Positions 18,220 to 26,849 of a stretch of DNA of 64,000 nt are shown here, piece after piece; the first letter of the stretch is position 1, and the number at the start of each line of letters is the position of its first letter. The notes under the pieces were generated by a model that was not told the DNA's origin, searched no databases, and saw nothing but the letters and a program-made list of their open reading frames with translations. The stretch lies in assembly GCA_046350055.1 (NCBI GenBank), contig JAXMBC010000001.1, positions 1,922,001 through 1,986,000 of the forward strand, given 5' to 3'. Source of the stretch: JAEUIE01 sp046350055. Lineage in GTDB: Bacteria; Planctomycetota; Planctomycetia; Gemmatales; HRBIN36. The translations under genes were made by a program, and so were the position numbers.

Positions 18220-21200
18220 ATGGCTTCAGCAATGGAATCCAGTCTGAAAGTCGTATGGAGGAAATTGGAGCAACTCTGTTCTTGCATTTCTCTGATCAGC
18301 TTGTTGACAATCTTTGGCAGCAGTTCACTGCTGATGGCGCAGGATAGTGCCAGCCAATATAAGCAGCAGAAATCGCAGGCAATGGCAGGGAAACTCTATC
18401 CGCCTGCTCTGTTTGGCAAGCTCGACAGTCTTGAAAAGCAGGCCAGGGACGCCAGGCAGCCAGCCCAGTCCGAGTACTTTCGCCAGCAAGCCCGCTGGCT
18501 GCTCCCTGAAACTCCGACACTGCCTGAGCATGTCTCACGTGTGATGGGCAACCTCAAATTCAAGCATGATCAATACCCCGTATCCGTGGTCTATGCCACC
18601 AATGGTGAATCTGTTTTCACCAGCAGTCGCGATGGCACACTGCGTCAATGGAACCTGCAGAACGGACGAACGCTGAAAACCTGGGACCTGCACAACCCGC
18701 TGGGCCACCTGGTGTTCAGTCCCGATGGCAAACTGCTCGCGGTAGCTGAAGGATATCGCCTTACACCTAACCTGGATGTCTCCACCCTGCCCATTCAGGA
18801 CGATTATGCCATCCACGTGATCGATATCGCCAGCGGCACCATCAAATGGAAGCTGACCGGTACCAAGGCTGCTATTCATTGTCTTTCCTTCAGCAGCGAC
18901 AGCAAACTGCTGGTCAGTGGCTCACAAACAGGGAAAAGCGATCCCATCCGCGTGTGGAATGTAGAAACAGGCAAGTTCGAGCGTGGGATTAAGGTCATTC
19001 ATGCCATCCTGAATATTGCCTGGTCGAATGATAGCAGCAAGCTGTTCTGTTCCACATCGGACAAGACGCTTGCAGTCTTCGATAGCAAGTCAGGGCTGCA
19101 GGTGCTGGCGATGCCTCGTGAGAAGGGGACAATCTATGCGATGGCACTCAATCCCGATCAATCGCAACTTGCCCTGGCTGGCGATGTAGTGGAAGAAGGT
19201 AGTGGTCTGGCCATCAAGATCTACTCGACGAAAGACTGGAAGCTGGTGCAGACGCTGCTGGGCCACCAAGCATCGGTTACCAGTCTTTCCTTCGTCCGGG
19301 AAGGCAAGCTGCTGGTGAGTGCCAGTGCCAAGCCCGAAGCTGCTGTGAAAGTCTGGGACATCAACCAGAAGACAGCGGTCAGCCAGTACCAGGGGCACAG
19401 CAATGATGTGCTGGACCTTGCCATGACGAATACGGGTCAGTCGATTGTCACAGTCAGTCTTGATGGCAGTATTCGACTCTGGCAAACGTCGCAGGTGAAA
19501 CCTGCTGCATTACTCTTTCAAGGTAAATCCCCTGTCTGGGCGCTGGCCAGCCATGGCAAGTTGCTGCTCGCCGCAGGGGCGGACCAGACGGCTCACCTAT
19601 GGGATATGGAAGCCAGCAAAGAGCTGCACGGGTTTACGGAGCATCAGTCTCCTGTCACTGCTGGCTGTTTCCGGCCTGATGGAGCCGAGGTGGCCACGGG
19701 TGGTGGCGACTTTGTGATTCGGCTTTGGGACCCATCCACAGGCAAAGCAACTGTCACTCTGCCCGGCCACACAGGAGTAATTACCGCCCTGGCCTACAGT
19801 CCTGATGGCAGGAGACTCTACTCCGCCAGCGCCGATAAGACCATACGCATCTGGGACGTGGGAGAGAAGAAGACGCTGCACACACTGCCCCAACACCGCA
19901 GTGTCGTGACTTCGCTGGCGGTGAACATGCAGGGATCGCTGCTGGCCACGGGGGGAGCAGATAACCTCATTCGAGTCTGGCGTACGCATGATGCCAGCGA
20001 ACTGCGAACCCTGATCGGTCACACGGGGGCGATCACCGGTCTGGCGTTCAGCCCGGGAGGCACCCTGCTGGCAAGCGTCGGCGCGGACGGCGTTACCAAA
20101 TTGTGGGACCCGGCTACCCGTGGCGATGCGATACGAACGCTGGCAGGCCATACGGGGCAGTTGATGGCTGTAGCCTTCAGCCCGAACAATCGCTTCCTCG
20201 CGACGGCGGGTGCCGATGAAACTATCCGCATCTGGAATCTCACCAATGGCAGCGAGGCCAGGGCGCTGCAAGGTCACACCGACTGGATTACCAGTCTGAC
20301 ATATCTGAGCGATGGTGATACGCTGGTCAGTGCCTCGGTCGATGGGAGTGTCAAGATCTGGCAGGAGAGTAAAGCCTTTGAGCCACTAGTCTTTGGACAC
20401 GAACATCCCATCAGATACCTGGCTATGTCACCTCCAGGGGATCGACTTGCCAGCGGGAGTGAAGAAGGCAAGATCATTGTCTGGGATACCGCCACCGGGA
20501 ATCCCATGACAACACTGACCAGCCATGTCTTCAGCATCAAAGGACTGGGTTTTTCCAGCGATGGCAAGCAACTCCTTTCCGCGGACAAGGATCAGTATCT
20601 GAAACTCTGGGATGTTGCTGGTTCGCGCGAACTGCAATCGTTCCAACCCAAGGCGGACAGTATCAATCGCGTTGGCTTCCTGCCGCGTGATCGGGGTATC
20701 CTGGCATCGGTCGGTTCCTCCAACATGCTGGCCTGGAGTTTTGAAGACAAACTCATCAAGACTGAGCCGGCTCTCAGCTTTCTGGGTTACGAACGCCATT
20801 GCAATGCAGTCAGCTTTGCCCAGGATCGTATTGCGATGGGTGGCACGGATGGCATGGTGAAGTTCTGGAAACTCAGCGACTTCAAGTATGAAACGGACAG
20901 TCAACTGCGGGCCTATAACGTGGCAGTGCTGGAACTGGCCATCAGCAGCGATGGCAAACGGTTGCTGACCGCCAATCAGGAAAACGAGTTCAAGTTATGG
21001 AACATGGATGACAAGAAACTCTTGAAGAACTGGGCCACCCGTCCGGCCCGGTTGCAGGCGATTGCCCTCCATCCGACCGGCAACCGCATCCTGGCTGCAT
21101 TCGAAACCGGCGAGGTAGTGCTTTGGGACAGTGAAGGCAGGGAACTGCGTAGCTGGAAGTTCAAGACTGCCATGAATGACGTCATCTTCTCCCCCAGCAA

Positions 21201-21258
21201 TTCCAACGCCTATGCGGGGTCTGCGCATGGCGTCATCTATCAACTCGACCTGCCCTGA
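18220..21258 (+). CDS. Exported WD40-repeat double-propeller protein
   Basis: A hydrophobic segment (about residues 20-40) is followed by a short helical region and then about 14-15 WD40 repeats up to the end. Blade endings such as 'IRVWNVETG', 'IRLWDPSTG', 'IRIWDVGEK' and 'TKLWDPATR' recur about every 42 residues. That count would make two seven-bladed propellers. The protein is probably secreted or membrane-anchored and serves as a binding scaffold; no catalytic domain is present. It stands alone on the plus strand. An in-frame ATG at 18232 is an alternative start. Confidence 0.85.
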   Translation: MASAMESSLKVVWRKLEQLCSCISLISLLTIFGSSSLLMAQDSASQYKQQKSQAMAGKLYPPALFGKLDSLEKQARDARQPAQSEYFRQQARWLLPETPTLPEHVSRVMGNLKFKHDQYPVSVVYATNGESVFTSSRDGTLRQWNLQNGRTLKTWDLHNPLGHLVFSPDGKLLAVAEGYRLTPNLDVSTLPIQDDYAIHVIDIASGTIKWKLTGTKAAIHCLSFSSDSKLLVSGSQTGKSDPIRVWNVETGKFERGIKVIHAILNIAWSNDSSKLFCSTSDKTLAVFDSKSGLQVLAMPREKGTIYAMALNPDQSQLALAGDVVEEGSGLAIKIYSTKDWKLVQTLLGHQASVTSLSFVREGKLLVSASAKPEAAVKVWDINQKTAVSQYQGHSNDVLDLAMTNTGQSIVTVSLDGSIRLWQTSQVKPAALLFQGKSPVWALASHGKLLLAAGADQTAHLWDMEASKELHGFTEHQSPVTAGCFRPDGAEVATGGGDFVIRLWDPSTGKATVTLPGHTGVITALAYSPDGRRLYSASADKTIRIWDVGEKKTLHTLPQHRSVVTSLAVNMQGSLLATGGADNLIRVWRTHDASELRTLIGHTGAITGLAFSPGGTLLASVGADGVTKLWDPATRGDAIRTLAGHTGQLMAVAFSPNNRFLATAGADETIRIWNLTNGSEARALQGHTDWITSLTYLSDGDTLVSASVDGSVKIWQESKAFEPLVFGHEHPIRYLAMSPPGDRLASGSEEGKIIVWDTATGNPMTTLTSHVFSIKGLGFSSDGKQLLSADKDQYLKLWDVAGSRELQSFQPKADSINRVGFLPRDRGILASVGSSNMLAWSFEDKLIKTEPALSFLGYERHCNAVSFAQDRIAMGGTDGMVKFWKLSDFKYETDSQLRAYNVAVLELAISSDGKRLLTANQENEFKLWNMDDKKLLKNWATRPARLQAIALHPTGNRILAAFETGEVVLWDSEGRELRSWKFKTAMNDVIFSPSNSNAYAGSAHGVIYQLDLP

Positions 21259-21391
21259 TCAGGCATTCCCTGCATCATCGTGAAGCTGCATCCAGGGGGG
21301 CGACTCCATACGAGTCTCCTTTGTTTCCGTTGTACCAATACACTCAATGGGGAAGTACGCACAGCGTACCCTACGGACCTTCAGGATCACC

Positions 21392-22381
21392 ATGGCCAAG
21401 TATCTCATCACCGGCGTAACCGGCTTTGTCGGCAGTCACCTCGCGGAAGCCTGTCAGCAGCGTGGCATCCCCACCGTGACGATTGCCCGTTCTTCCAGCG
21501 ATCTGCGCTGGCCGCAGCAGTTCGGCTGCCAGGTGGTCCAGGGTGATTTGAATGACCCTGCTTCGATTCGTCAGGCCATGGACGGGGTTGATGCTGTCAT
21601 TCATTCCGCAGCCAAGGTAGGAGACTGGGGGCCAGTCGAGGATTATCGCCAGACCAATGTCCAGGCAACCACGCTGCTTCTGGAAGAAGCCAGGCAACGC
21701 CAGGTGAATCGGTTTGTCCACATCAGTACGCTGGGAGTGTATGAAGCACGCGATCATCACAACACCGATGAATCCACCCCGCCCCCGGCACAACACATGG
21801 ACGGCTACACCCAGACCAAAATGGAAGCGGAGGCGGTGGTCATGGGGTATCACAAAACCCACCAGTTACCCGTGGTCATTCTCCGTCCGGGCTTCGTCTA
21901 TGGCACACGTGATCGCACCGTGCTGCCCAAACTGATCGAGAACCTGAAGCTGGGCAAAGTCCGCTACCTGGGGTCAGGTGAACAGCAGATGAACACCATC
22001 CATGTGAAGAACATCGTCGATGCGGTGTTCCTGGCCATCGAGAAGCCGAATGCTGTGGGGCAGGTCTACAATTTGACGGATGATGAGATAGTCACCAAGA
22101 AACGGTTCATGGAAACTGTCGCTGAGACTGCCGGGCTACCCAAGCCGACCAGGCATGTTCCGCTGGCGGTGGCCAAGGTGCTGGCGACGATCATGGAAAG
22201 TGTGGCCCGGATGCGTGGTGCCAGGCAGGCACCGCTGATCACCCGGGCCCGCATCAAGTTTCTTGGACTCAACCTGGGGTACAGTTGCGAGAAGATCAAG
22301 CAGCAACTGGGCTATGTTCCACGGGTGAAATTCGCCGAAGGCATGCCCGAAGCGGTGCGCTGGGTCATGGAGAATGGCTAG
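21392..22381 (+). CDS. NAD-dependent epimerase/dehydratase (extended SDR)
   Basis: The 329-residue protein starts MAKYLITGVTGFVGSHLAEA, the Gly-x-x-Gly-x-x-Gly dinucleotide-binding motif of extended short-chain dehydrogenases. The catalytic triad is probably 'HISTLGVY' (Ser) with 'YTQTKMEAE' (Tyr-xxx-Lys). 'VILRPGFVYG' is the usual substrate-side motif. It resembles the 3-beta-hydroxysteroid dehydrogenase/isomerase-like and nucleoside-sugar epimerase group; the substrate cannot be fixed from sequence. The frame is open upstream to 21347, but the ATG at 21392 places the first beta strand normally. It converges with the tex gene. Confidence 0.85.
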   Translation: MAKYLITGVTGFVGSHLAEACQQRGIPTVTIARSSSDLRWPQQFGCQVVQGDLNDPASIRQAMDGVDAVIHSAAKVGDWGPVEDYRQTNVQATTLLLEEARQRQVNRFVHISTLGVYEARDHHNTDESTPPPAQHMDGYTQTKMEAEAVVMGYHKTHQLPVVILRPGFVYGTRDRTVLPKLIENLKLGKVRYLGSGEQQMNTIHVKNIVDAVFLAIEKPNAVGQVYNLTDDEIVTKKRFMETVAETAGLPKPTRHVPLAVAKVLATIMESVARMRGARQAPLITRARIKFLGLNLGYSCEKIKQQLGYVPRVKFAEGMPEAVRWVMENG

Positions 22382-22410
22382 CGGAGAGTGCTCCGCCAGC
22401 CAGGCATGTG

Positions 22411-25400
22411 TTACTGGGCTTCTGGCGGCGTAGTGGAGGCTTCTGCAGGTGGTACCGCAGGAACTGCGGCAGGTGGCTGTTCATCTGTCTGCTTCGTTTC
22501 AAACAGCGCCTTCAGTTCGCCAAAGGTACGCAGCGGAGCCTTGCCTGCCAAAGCCGCTTCGGTGAGCTTGGGCTTGGGTTTTTCCTTCCGCTTGACGGGT
22601 GGGCGGGGAGGTGGAGGAGGCGTGGAGGCTTCCTGATGACCACCTTCGTTCTGTCGCGGTGGGAAAGGACGACGCTGACCACCACCGCCAAACCGACCAC
22701 CGCCCTGGCCACCGCCGAATCGACCCGGTGGGCGACCCTGGCCACCTTGACCACCTCGCTGATCAAACCGGCGTTCACCACCTTCACGGGGCGGCTGACC
22801 TTCTGCTCGAGGTCCCTGCGGGCGGCGATCGCCATGTGGCGGACGGTCGCCGCGACCTTCGCGACGGAATGGAGGACGGCCACCTTCGTGCCCGCTATCC
22901 TGCTGACCGTGAGGCCGGCGTTCCTGTTGTCGGCGTTCGGTGCCTGGCGGAATCATCGTCAGCGATACACGCTTACGCTCCATATCGACAGTCATGACCC
23001 AAACGGTCACAATATCACCCACCGAGACAATGTCGTACGGGCTCTTGATGAACTTGTTGGCTAACTGGCTGATGTGAACGAGGCCGGAGTCTTTCAGGCC
23101 TACATCGACAAATGCCCCGAAGTCGACCACGTTTTGAACGGTACCCTTCAACTCGCTGCCCGGCTTCAGGTCTTCAATCTTCAGGATGCCTTCCTTGAAG
23201 ATTGGCTTGGGTAGTTCCTCACGTGGGTCGCGACCTGGTTTGAGCAATGCTTCGATCAGATCATGATAGGTTGGCAGCCCGATGCCCAGTTCGGTTGCTG
23301 TCTCTTCGACAGGCAAGGCTTCCAGCTTGGGCTTGAGTTCCAGGAGTGCTGCGCCGTCACTGAGTACGGCGGGAGTAGCGCTGACCTTTTCCAGCAGCTT
23401 GGCGGCAGCACCATAGCTTTCGGGGTGAATAGCAGAATTATCGAAGGGATTTTCTGCTTGCGGGATGCGGAGGAACCCTGCGGCCTGGGTGTATGTCACT
23501 TCACCGATGCCGGGAACATTGCGCAGTTCCTCGCGATTCTTGAATGCGCCTTTTTCCTTGCGGTAATCAACGATGGCATGAGCCCGAAGCTGATTCAAGC
23601 CTGCCACATAACGCAAGAGCGGTGCGCTGGCGGTGTTGAGGTTCACGCCTACATAATTGACACAGGATTCCACTACGCCTTCAAGCGATTCCTTGAGTCG
23701 TTTCTCGGCGATATCGTGCTGATACAGTCCAACCCCCAGATTCTGCGGATCGATCTTGACCAGTTCACTGAGCGGATCCTGCAGCCGACGACCGATGGAG
23801 ATGGTCCCTCGGGCGGTGGCGTCGTGGTTCGGGAATTCGTCGCGGGCAGTCGGGCTGGCAGAATAATGACTGGCGCCGGCTTCATTGACAATGATGTAGG
23901 CAACGCCGGGAAGTGCTTCGGAAATGGCGCTGGCGACCATTTCTTCGGTTTCACGACTCGCTGTACCATTGCCGATGGCAATTACATTGCTGTTGTGCAA
24001 CTTGGCAAACTCGATGAGCTTGGTGCGTGCTTCCTGCTTGCGGCTGGCTGCGACATCGGGCGAAACATCCAGCTTGTTTTCTTCAACTGGTGCATCGGCA
24101 GCAGGTGTTTCAGTCGCAGGTGTTTCCTGCGTGGTTGCAGCGGCAGCAGCTTCACTTTCCGGAGCAGCTTCGGCGGGAGCAGGCGTGTTTGCCTCCGCAG
24201 CCACTGCAGGTTCTGCAGCAGGGGTCTCTTTCTCCTTGTCCTTATCTTTCTCTTTGTCCTTTTTCTTCTTTTGCCACTTGGGCTGGCTGGAGCCACCAAA
24301 GGGATAGATGGTCGTGGTATCGAGAAGGTTGCCATGCTCATCCAGGGCTGCGAGCTTGCACCCGGTACGGTAAGCAGGATCGATGGCAAGGACCCGTTTG
24401 CCTTCTACAGGTGGCTGCAGCAGCAGACGACGGAGATTGCGTGCGAAGACGACGATTGCATGATCCTCAGCACGCTCGGTGAGATCGCGACGGATTTCCC
24501 GTTCGATGCTTGGAGCGAGGAGGCGATTGACCGCATCCTCCGCAAACCCTGCGATCAAGCCGGAGTGGGGATGTTCGTGGAGAGGCAATCGTTCGAGAGT
24601 GTAGCCGAGAAGTCGTGGTAGATCAGCTTCAAACTTGACTGTGAGCACGTTCTCCCGTTCACCACGATTGATGGCGAGCACACGGTGCGGTGGAACCTGC
24701 CGGGCCGCTTCGTTGTAGGTGAAGTAGTCCTTGAACTCGGCGCCCTGTCCCTCAGCGACGCTATCCTTCTTGCTGACAACCAGGCGTGCGGTGTCCCAGA
24801 GGAAGCGGCGACCCAGATCGCGGACCTCCGGAAGCTCAGCGATCTTCTCCGCGAGGATGTGTCCCACGCCAGCCAGAATTTCATCGGCAGTATTCAGCCC
24901 CTTTTCGGGGTTGACCATCGTAGGCAGCAGTTCAGCGAGGTTGTTGACAACCGGATCACGGTTCCAGATGGAGTCGGCCAGTTCGCCCAGCCCCTTCTCT
25001 CTGGCAGCAGCGGCGAGAGACTTCTTCTTGGGCTTGAACGGCAGGTACAAATCTTCCAGTCGCTTGGGATGTTCACAGTGAAGGATTGCTTCCTTCAGTT
25101 CATCCGTCAGCTTGCCCTGGATCGTCAGGTTTCGCAGAATGGTCTGCTTGCGTTCAGCCAGCGTGCGCTGCTGTTGCACACGTTTCTGAATTTGTCGAAG
25201 AGCGTCTTCGTTCAATCCGCCAGTACGTTCCTTACGGTAGCGGGTGATGAAGGGGATGGTGTTGCCTTCGTCAAGAAGGTGGACCACAGCTTCCACCTGC
25301 ACCTTGCGGATCTGCAGATCCTGAGCAATGCGTCCCAGGTCGAAATGAACGACAACCTCGGGAACGGTTGGAGTAGCGGGTGCTGCAGGCGCTGCGACTG

Positions 25401-25539
25401 GCGCGGTTTCAGTTACTGCAGACGGAGGGGCGTCAGCTGTGGGCGCAGATTCCGGTGCAGTCGCTGGGGCGTCAGGCGATTCGGAAAAAGGAACGGGCGC
25501 TGCGGGGGTGTCCGTATTCAGCGCATCGGGAGTCGTCAT
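22411..25539 (-). CDS. tex: Tex-family RNA-binding transcription accessory protein
   Basis: The core matches Tex: the N-terminal helical region 'TIPFITRYRKERTGGLNEDALRQI', a YqgF-like nuclease-fold domain ('VLAIDPAYRTGCKLAALD'), a helix-hairpin-helix pair ('NVGVNLNTAS..' and 'LRNVPGIGEVTY') and an S1 domain ('GSELKGTVQNVVDFGAFVDVGL'). At 1042 residues it is about 270 longer than typical Tex. The excess comes from an Ala/Pro-rich N-terminal extension of about 65 residues, a Lys/Glu then Ala/Pro/Glu insertion of about 80 residues inside the YqgF domain (about 425-505), and an Arg/Gly-rich tail after S1. The tail and insertion are low-complexity and may bind RNA. Confidence 0.9.
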   Translation of the reverse strand: MTTPDALNTDTPAAPVPFSESPDAPATAPESAPTADAPPSAVTETAPVAAPAAPATPTVPEVVVHFDLGRIAQDLQIRKVQVEAVVHLLDEGNTIPFITRYRKERTGGLNEDALRQIQKRVQQQRTLAERKQTILRNLTIQGKLTDELKEAILHCEHPKRLEDLYLPFKPKKKSLAAAAREKGLGELADSIWNRDPVVNNLAELLPTMVNPEKGLNTADEILAGVGHILAEKIAELPEVRDLGRRFLWDTARLVVSKKDSVAEGQGAEFKDYFTYNEAARQVPPHRVLAINRGERENVLTVKFEADLPRLLGYTLERLPLHEHPHSGLIAGFAEDAVNRLLAPSIEREIRRDLTERAEDHAIVVFARNLRRLLLQPPVEGKRVLAIDPAYRTGCKLAALDEHGNLLDTTTIYPFGGSSQPKWQKKKKDKEKDKDKEKETPAAEPAVAAEANTPAPAEAAPESEAAAAATTQETPATETPAADAPVEENKLDVSPDVAASRKQEARTKLIEFAKLHNSNVIAIGNGTASRETEEMVASAISEALPGVAYIIVNEAGASHYSASPTARDEFPNHDATARGTISIGRRLQDPLSELVKIDPQNLGVGLYQHDIAEKRLKESLEGVVESCVNYVGVNLNTASAPLLRYVAGLNQLRAHAIVDYRKEKGAFKNREELRNVPGIGEVTYTQAAGFLRIPQAENPFDNSAIHPESYGAAAKLLEKVSATPAVLSDGAALLELKPKLEALPVEETATELGIGLPTYHDLIEALLKPGRDPREELPKPIFKEGILKIEDLKPGSELKGTVQNVVDFGAFVDVGLKDSGLVHISQLANKFIKSPYDIVSVGDIVTVWVMTVDMERKRVSLTMIPPGTERRQQERRPHGQQDSGHEGGRPPFRREGRGDRPPHGDRRPQGPRAEGQPPREGGERRFDQRGGQGGQGRPPGRFGGGQGGGRFGGGGQRRPFPPRQNEGGHQEASTPPPPPRPPVKRKEKPKPKLTEAALAGKAPLRTFGELKALFETKQTDEQPPAAVPAVPPAEASTTPPEAQ

Positions 25540-25757
25540 GCCGCGTACTCAGGGTAGATGTGGATGCCTCCACCAGTCTTCCTGGAGGGGGTGAGGAAGA
25601 GACGGCGTAACAGGCATCGGGTTCACGGGTTATGTCACAGTGATAGTACGGCATGCTCCGGCAATGTCCAAGCATAAAAGCAGTGTTTCATCGGAGATTC
25701 TTGGGCTATGTCAACCCTGTGAAACAGGGGAAAGCCTGACGCTGGTCCGCCTCAGGC

Positions 25758-26747
25758 TCAAGCATGGATCTCCACGACATCCAGATCATGAAGTTCATGA
25801 TCGCGACTCACGGTCTGACCGTCGATCACTCCCGTACCCCAGATGCGGGCGTGTTTGAACGTTTTGGCCAGGTCCTGGTGGATGCTTTCAGCCAGATCGA
25901 TGACGGTGCTACCGTTGGGAACGGTGAAAGGGTCTTTCCTGACGAGCGGTTTGCCGGGCTGTTTGCTGTAGATGCGAACGAGGCCGAGCAGTTCAAACAC
26001 CGCAGTTTTGAATTCTCCCACCCCTTGATCGGTTGAGCACGACAGGCACGCCCATTTGGTGTTTGGGCCTACCAGGTCAGCGTAGAGTTCCCGGCGAAAC
26101 TCTGCGTCCGGCAAGTCTGCTTTGTTGCCCACTACCAGGCAGCGGGTCCAATCGTACTCCGGATCTGCATCGGTCGTTTCATCGAAGCTCAGTTTGATCT
26201 TCGCTTCCGCCAGGCGGTCCAGTACTTCCTGCGTAGCAGTCAGGCCATCATCATCCCCCAGATCGATCACCAGCAAGGCAGCGTCAGCATTGCGGATCAT
26301 GTTCGCCTGCCAGCTTTCCAGATGGTCTCTGGTAATAGGGGGCAAATCTATCAGCTGAATGCGGACTTCGTCCGTCTCCATCATGCCGGGAATGGGATCA
26401 CGGGTGGTGAATGGATACGGAGCAACCGTGGAACTGGCTTTGGTCACCTTGGTGATGATGCTGCTTTTGCCGACATTGGGTGCACCCAGGATAACGATTT
26501 GTCCTGCACCCTGTCTGGGGATCTTTGCAACACCTGTTGTCTTGACTGGCGTAGCCTTCTTCTTCTCGATCTCCTCCCGCGTCTGGGCCATCTTCGTTTT
26601 GAGATCAGCCTGCATCTTCTCGGTGTGCTTGTGCTTGGGAAGCAACTGGAACATCGTCTTGAGACAGGCCAGCTTTTCCTCGCTGGTTTTGGCCTTCTTG
26701 TAGGCTTCTTCTGCTGCACTATATTGCGGAGTCAAATTCGCGGGCAT
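25758..26747 (-). CDS. DRG/Obg-like GTPase with TGS domain
   Basis: The 329-residue protein has an N-terminal charged helical region (1-80). A GTPase domain follows with G1 GAPNVGKSS at residues 88-96, G2 around 'YPFTTRDPIPG', G3 'DLPP' at about 134 and G4 NKAD. A C-terminal TGS domain of about 65 residues ends 'HDLDVVEIHA'. This order is that of the DRG branch of Obg-related GTPases, which act with ribosomes or tRNA. G3 normally reads DxPG; here the Gly is replaced by Pro. AAAGGA lies just upstream of the ATG. Confidence 0.82.
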   Translation of the reverse strand: MPANLTPQYSAAEEAYKKAKTSEEKLACLKTMFQLLPKHKHTEKMQADLKTKMAQTREEIEKKKATPVKTTGVAKIPRQGAGQIVILGAPNVGKSSIITKVTKASSTVAPYPFTTRDPIPGMMETDEVRIQLIDLPPITRDHLESWQANMIRNADAALLVIDLGDDDGLTATQEVLDRLAEAKIKLSFDETTDADPEYDWTRCLVVGNKADLPDAEFRRELYADLVGPNTKWACLSCSTDQGVGEFKTAVFELLGLVRIYSKQPGKPLVRKDPFTVPNGSTVIDLAESIHQDLAKTFKHARIWGTGVIDGQTVSRDHELHDLDVVEIHA

Positions 26748-26849
26748 TATGGTCCTTTACACGCAGGACTGTTGTCATCAATCGTCGTCATTAGAGTATG
26801 AGGCTGACGCATCGTGTAAACGCGCCTGTTCTGGCCATGGCATCTCACA

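Noticed and set aside
22381..22396. GCGGAG/CTCCGC hairpin between the epimerase and tex stops as a terminator
   Set aside because: The 6-bp stem has no T-run on either strand; too weak to call.
25713..25731. CCCTG/CAGGG hairpin upstream of the DRG-like gene stop
   Set aside because: Only a 5-bp stem with no T-run, likely chance.
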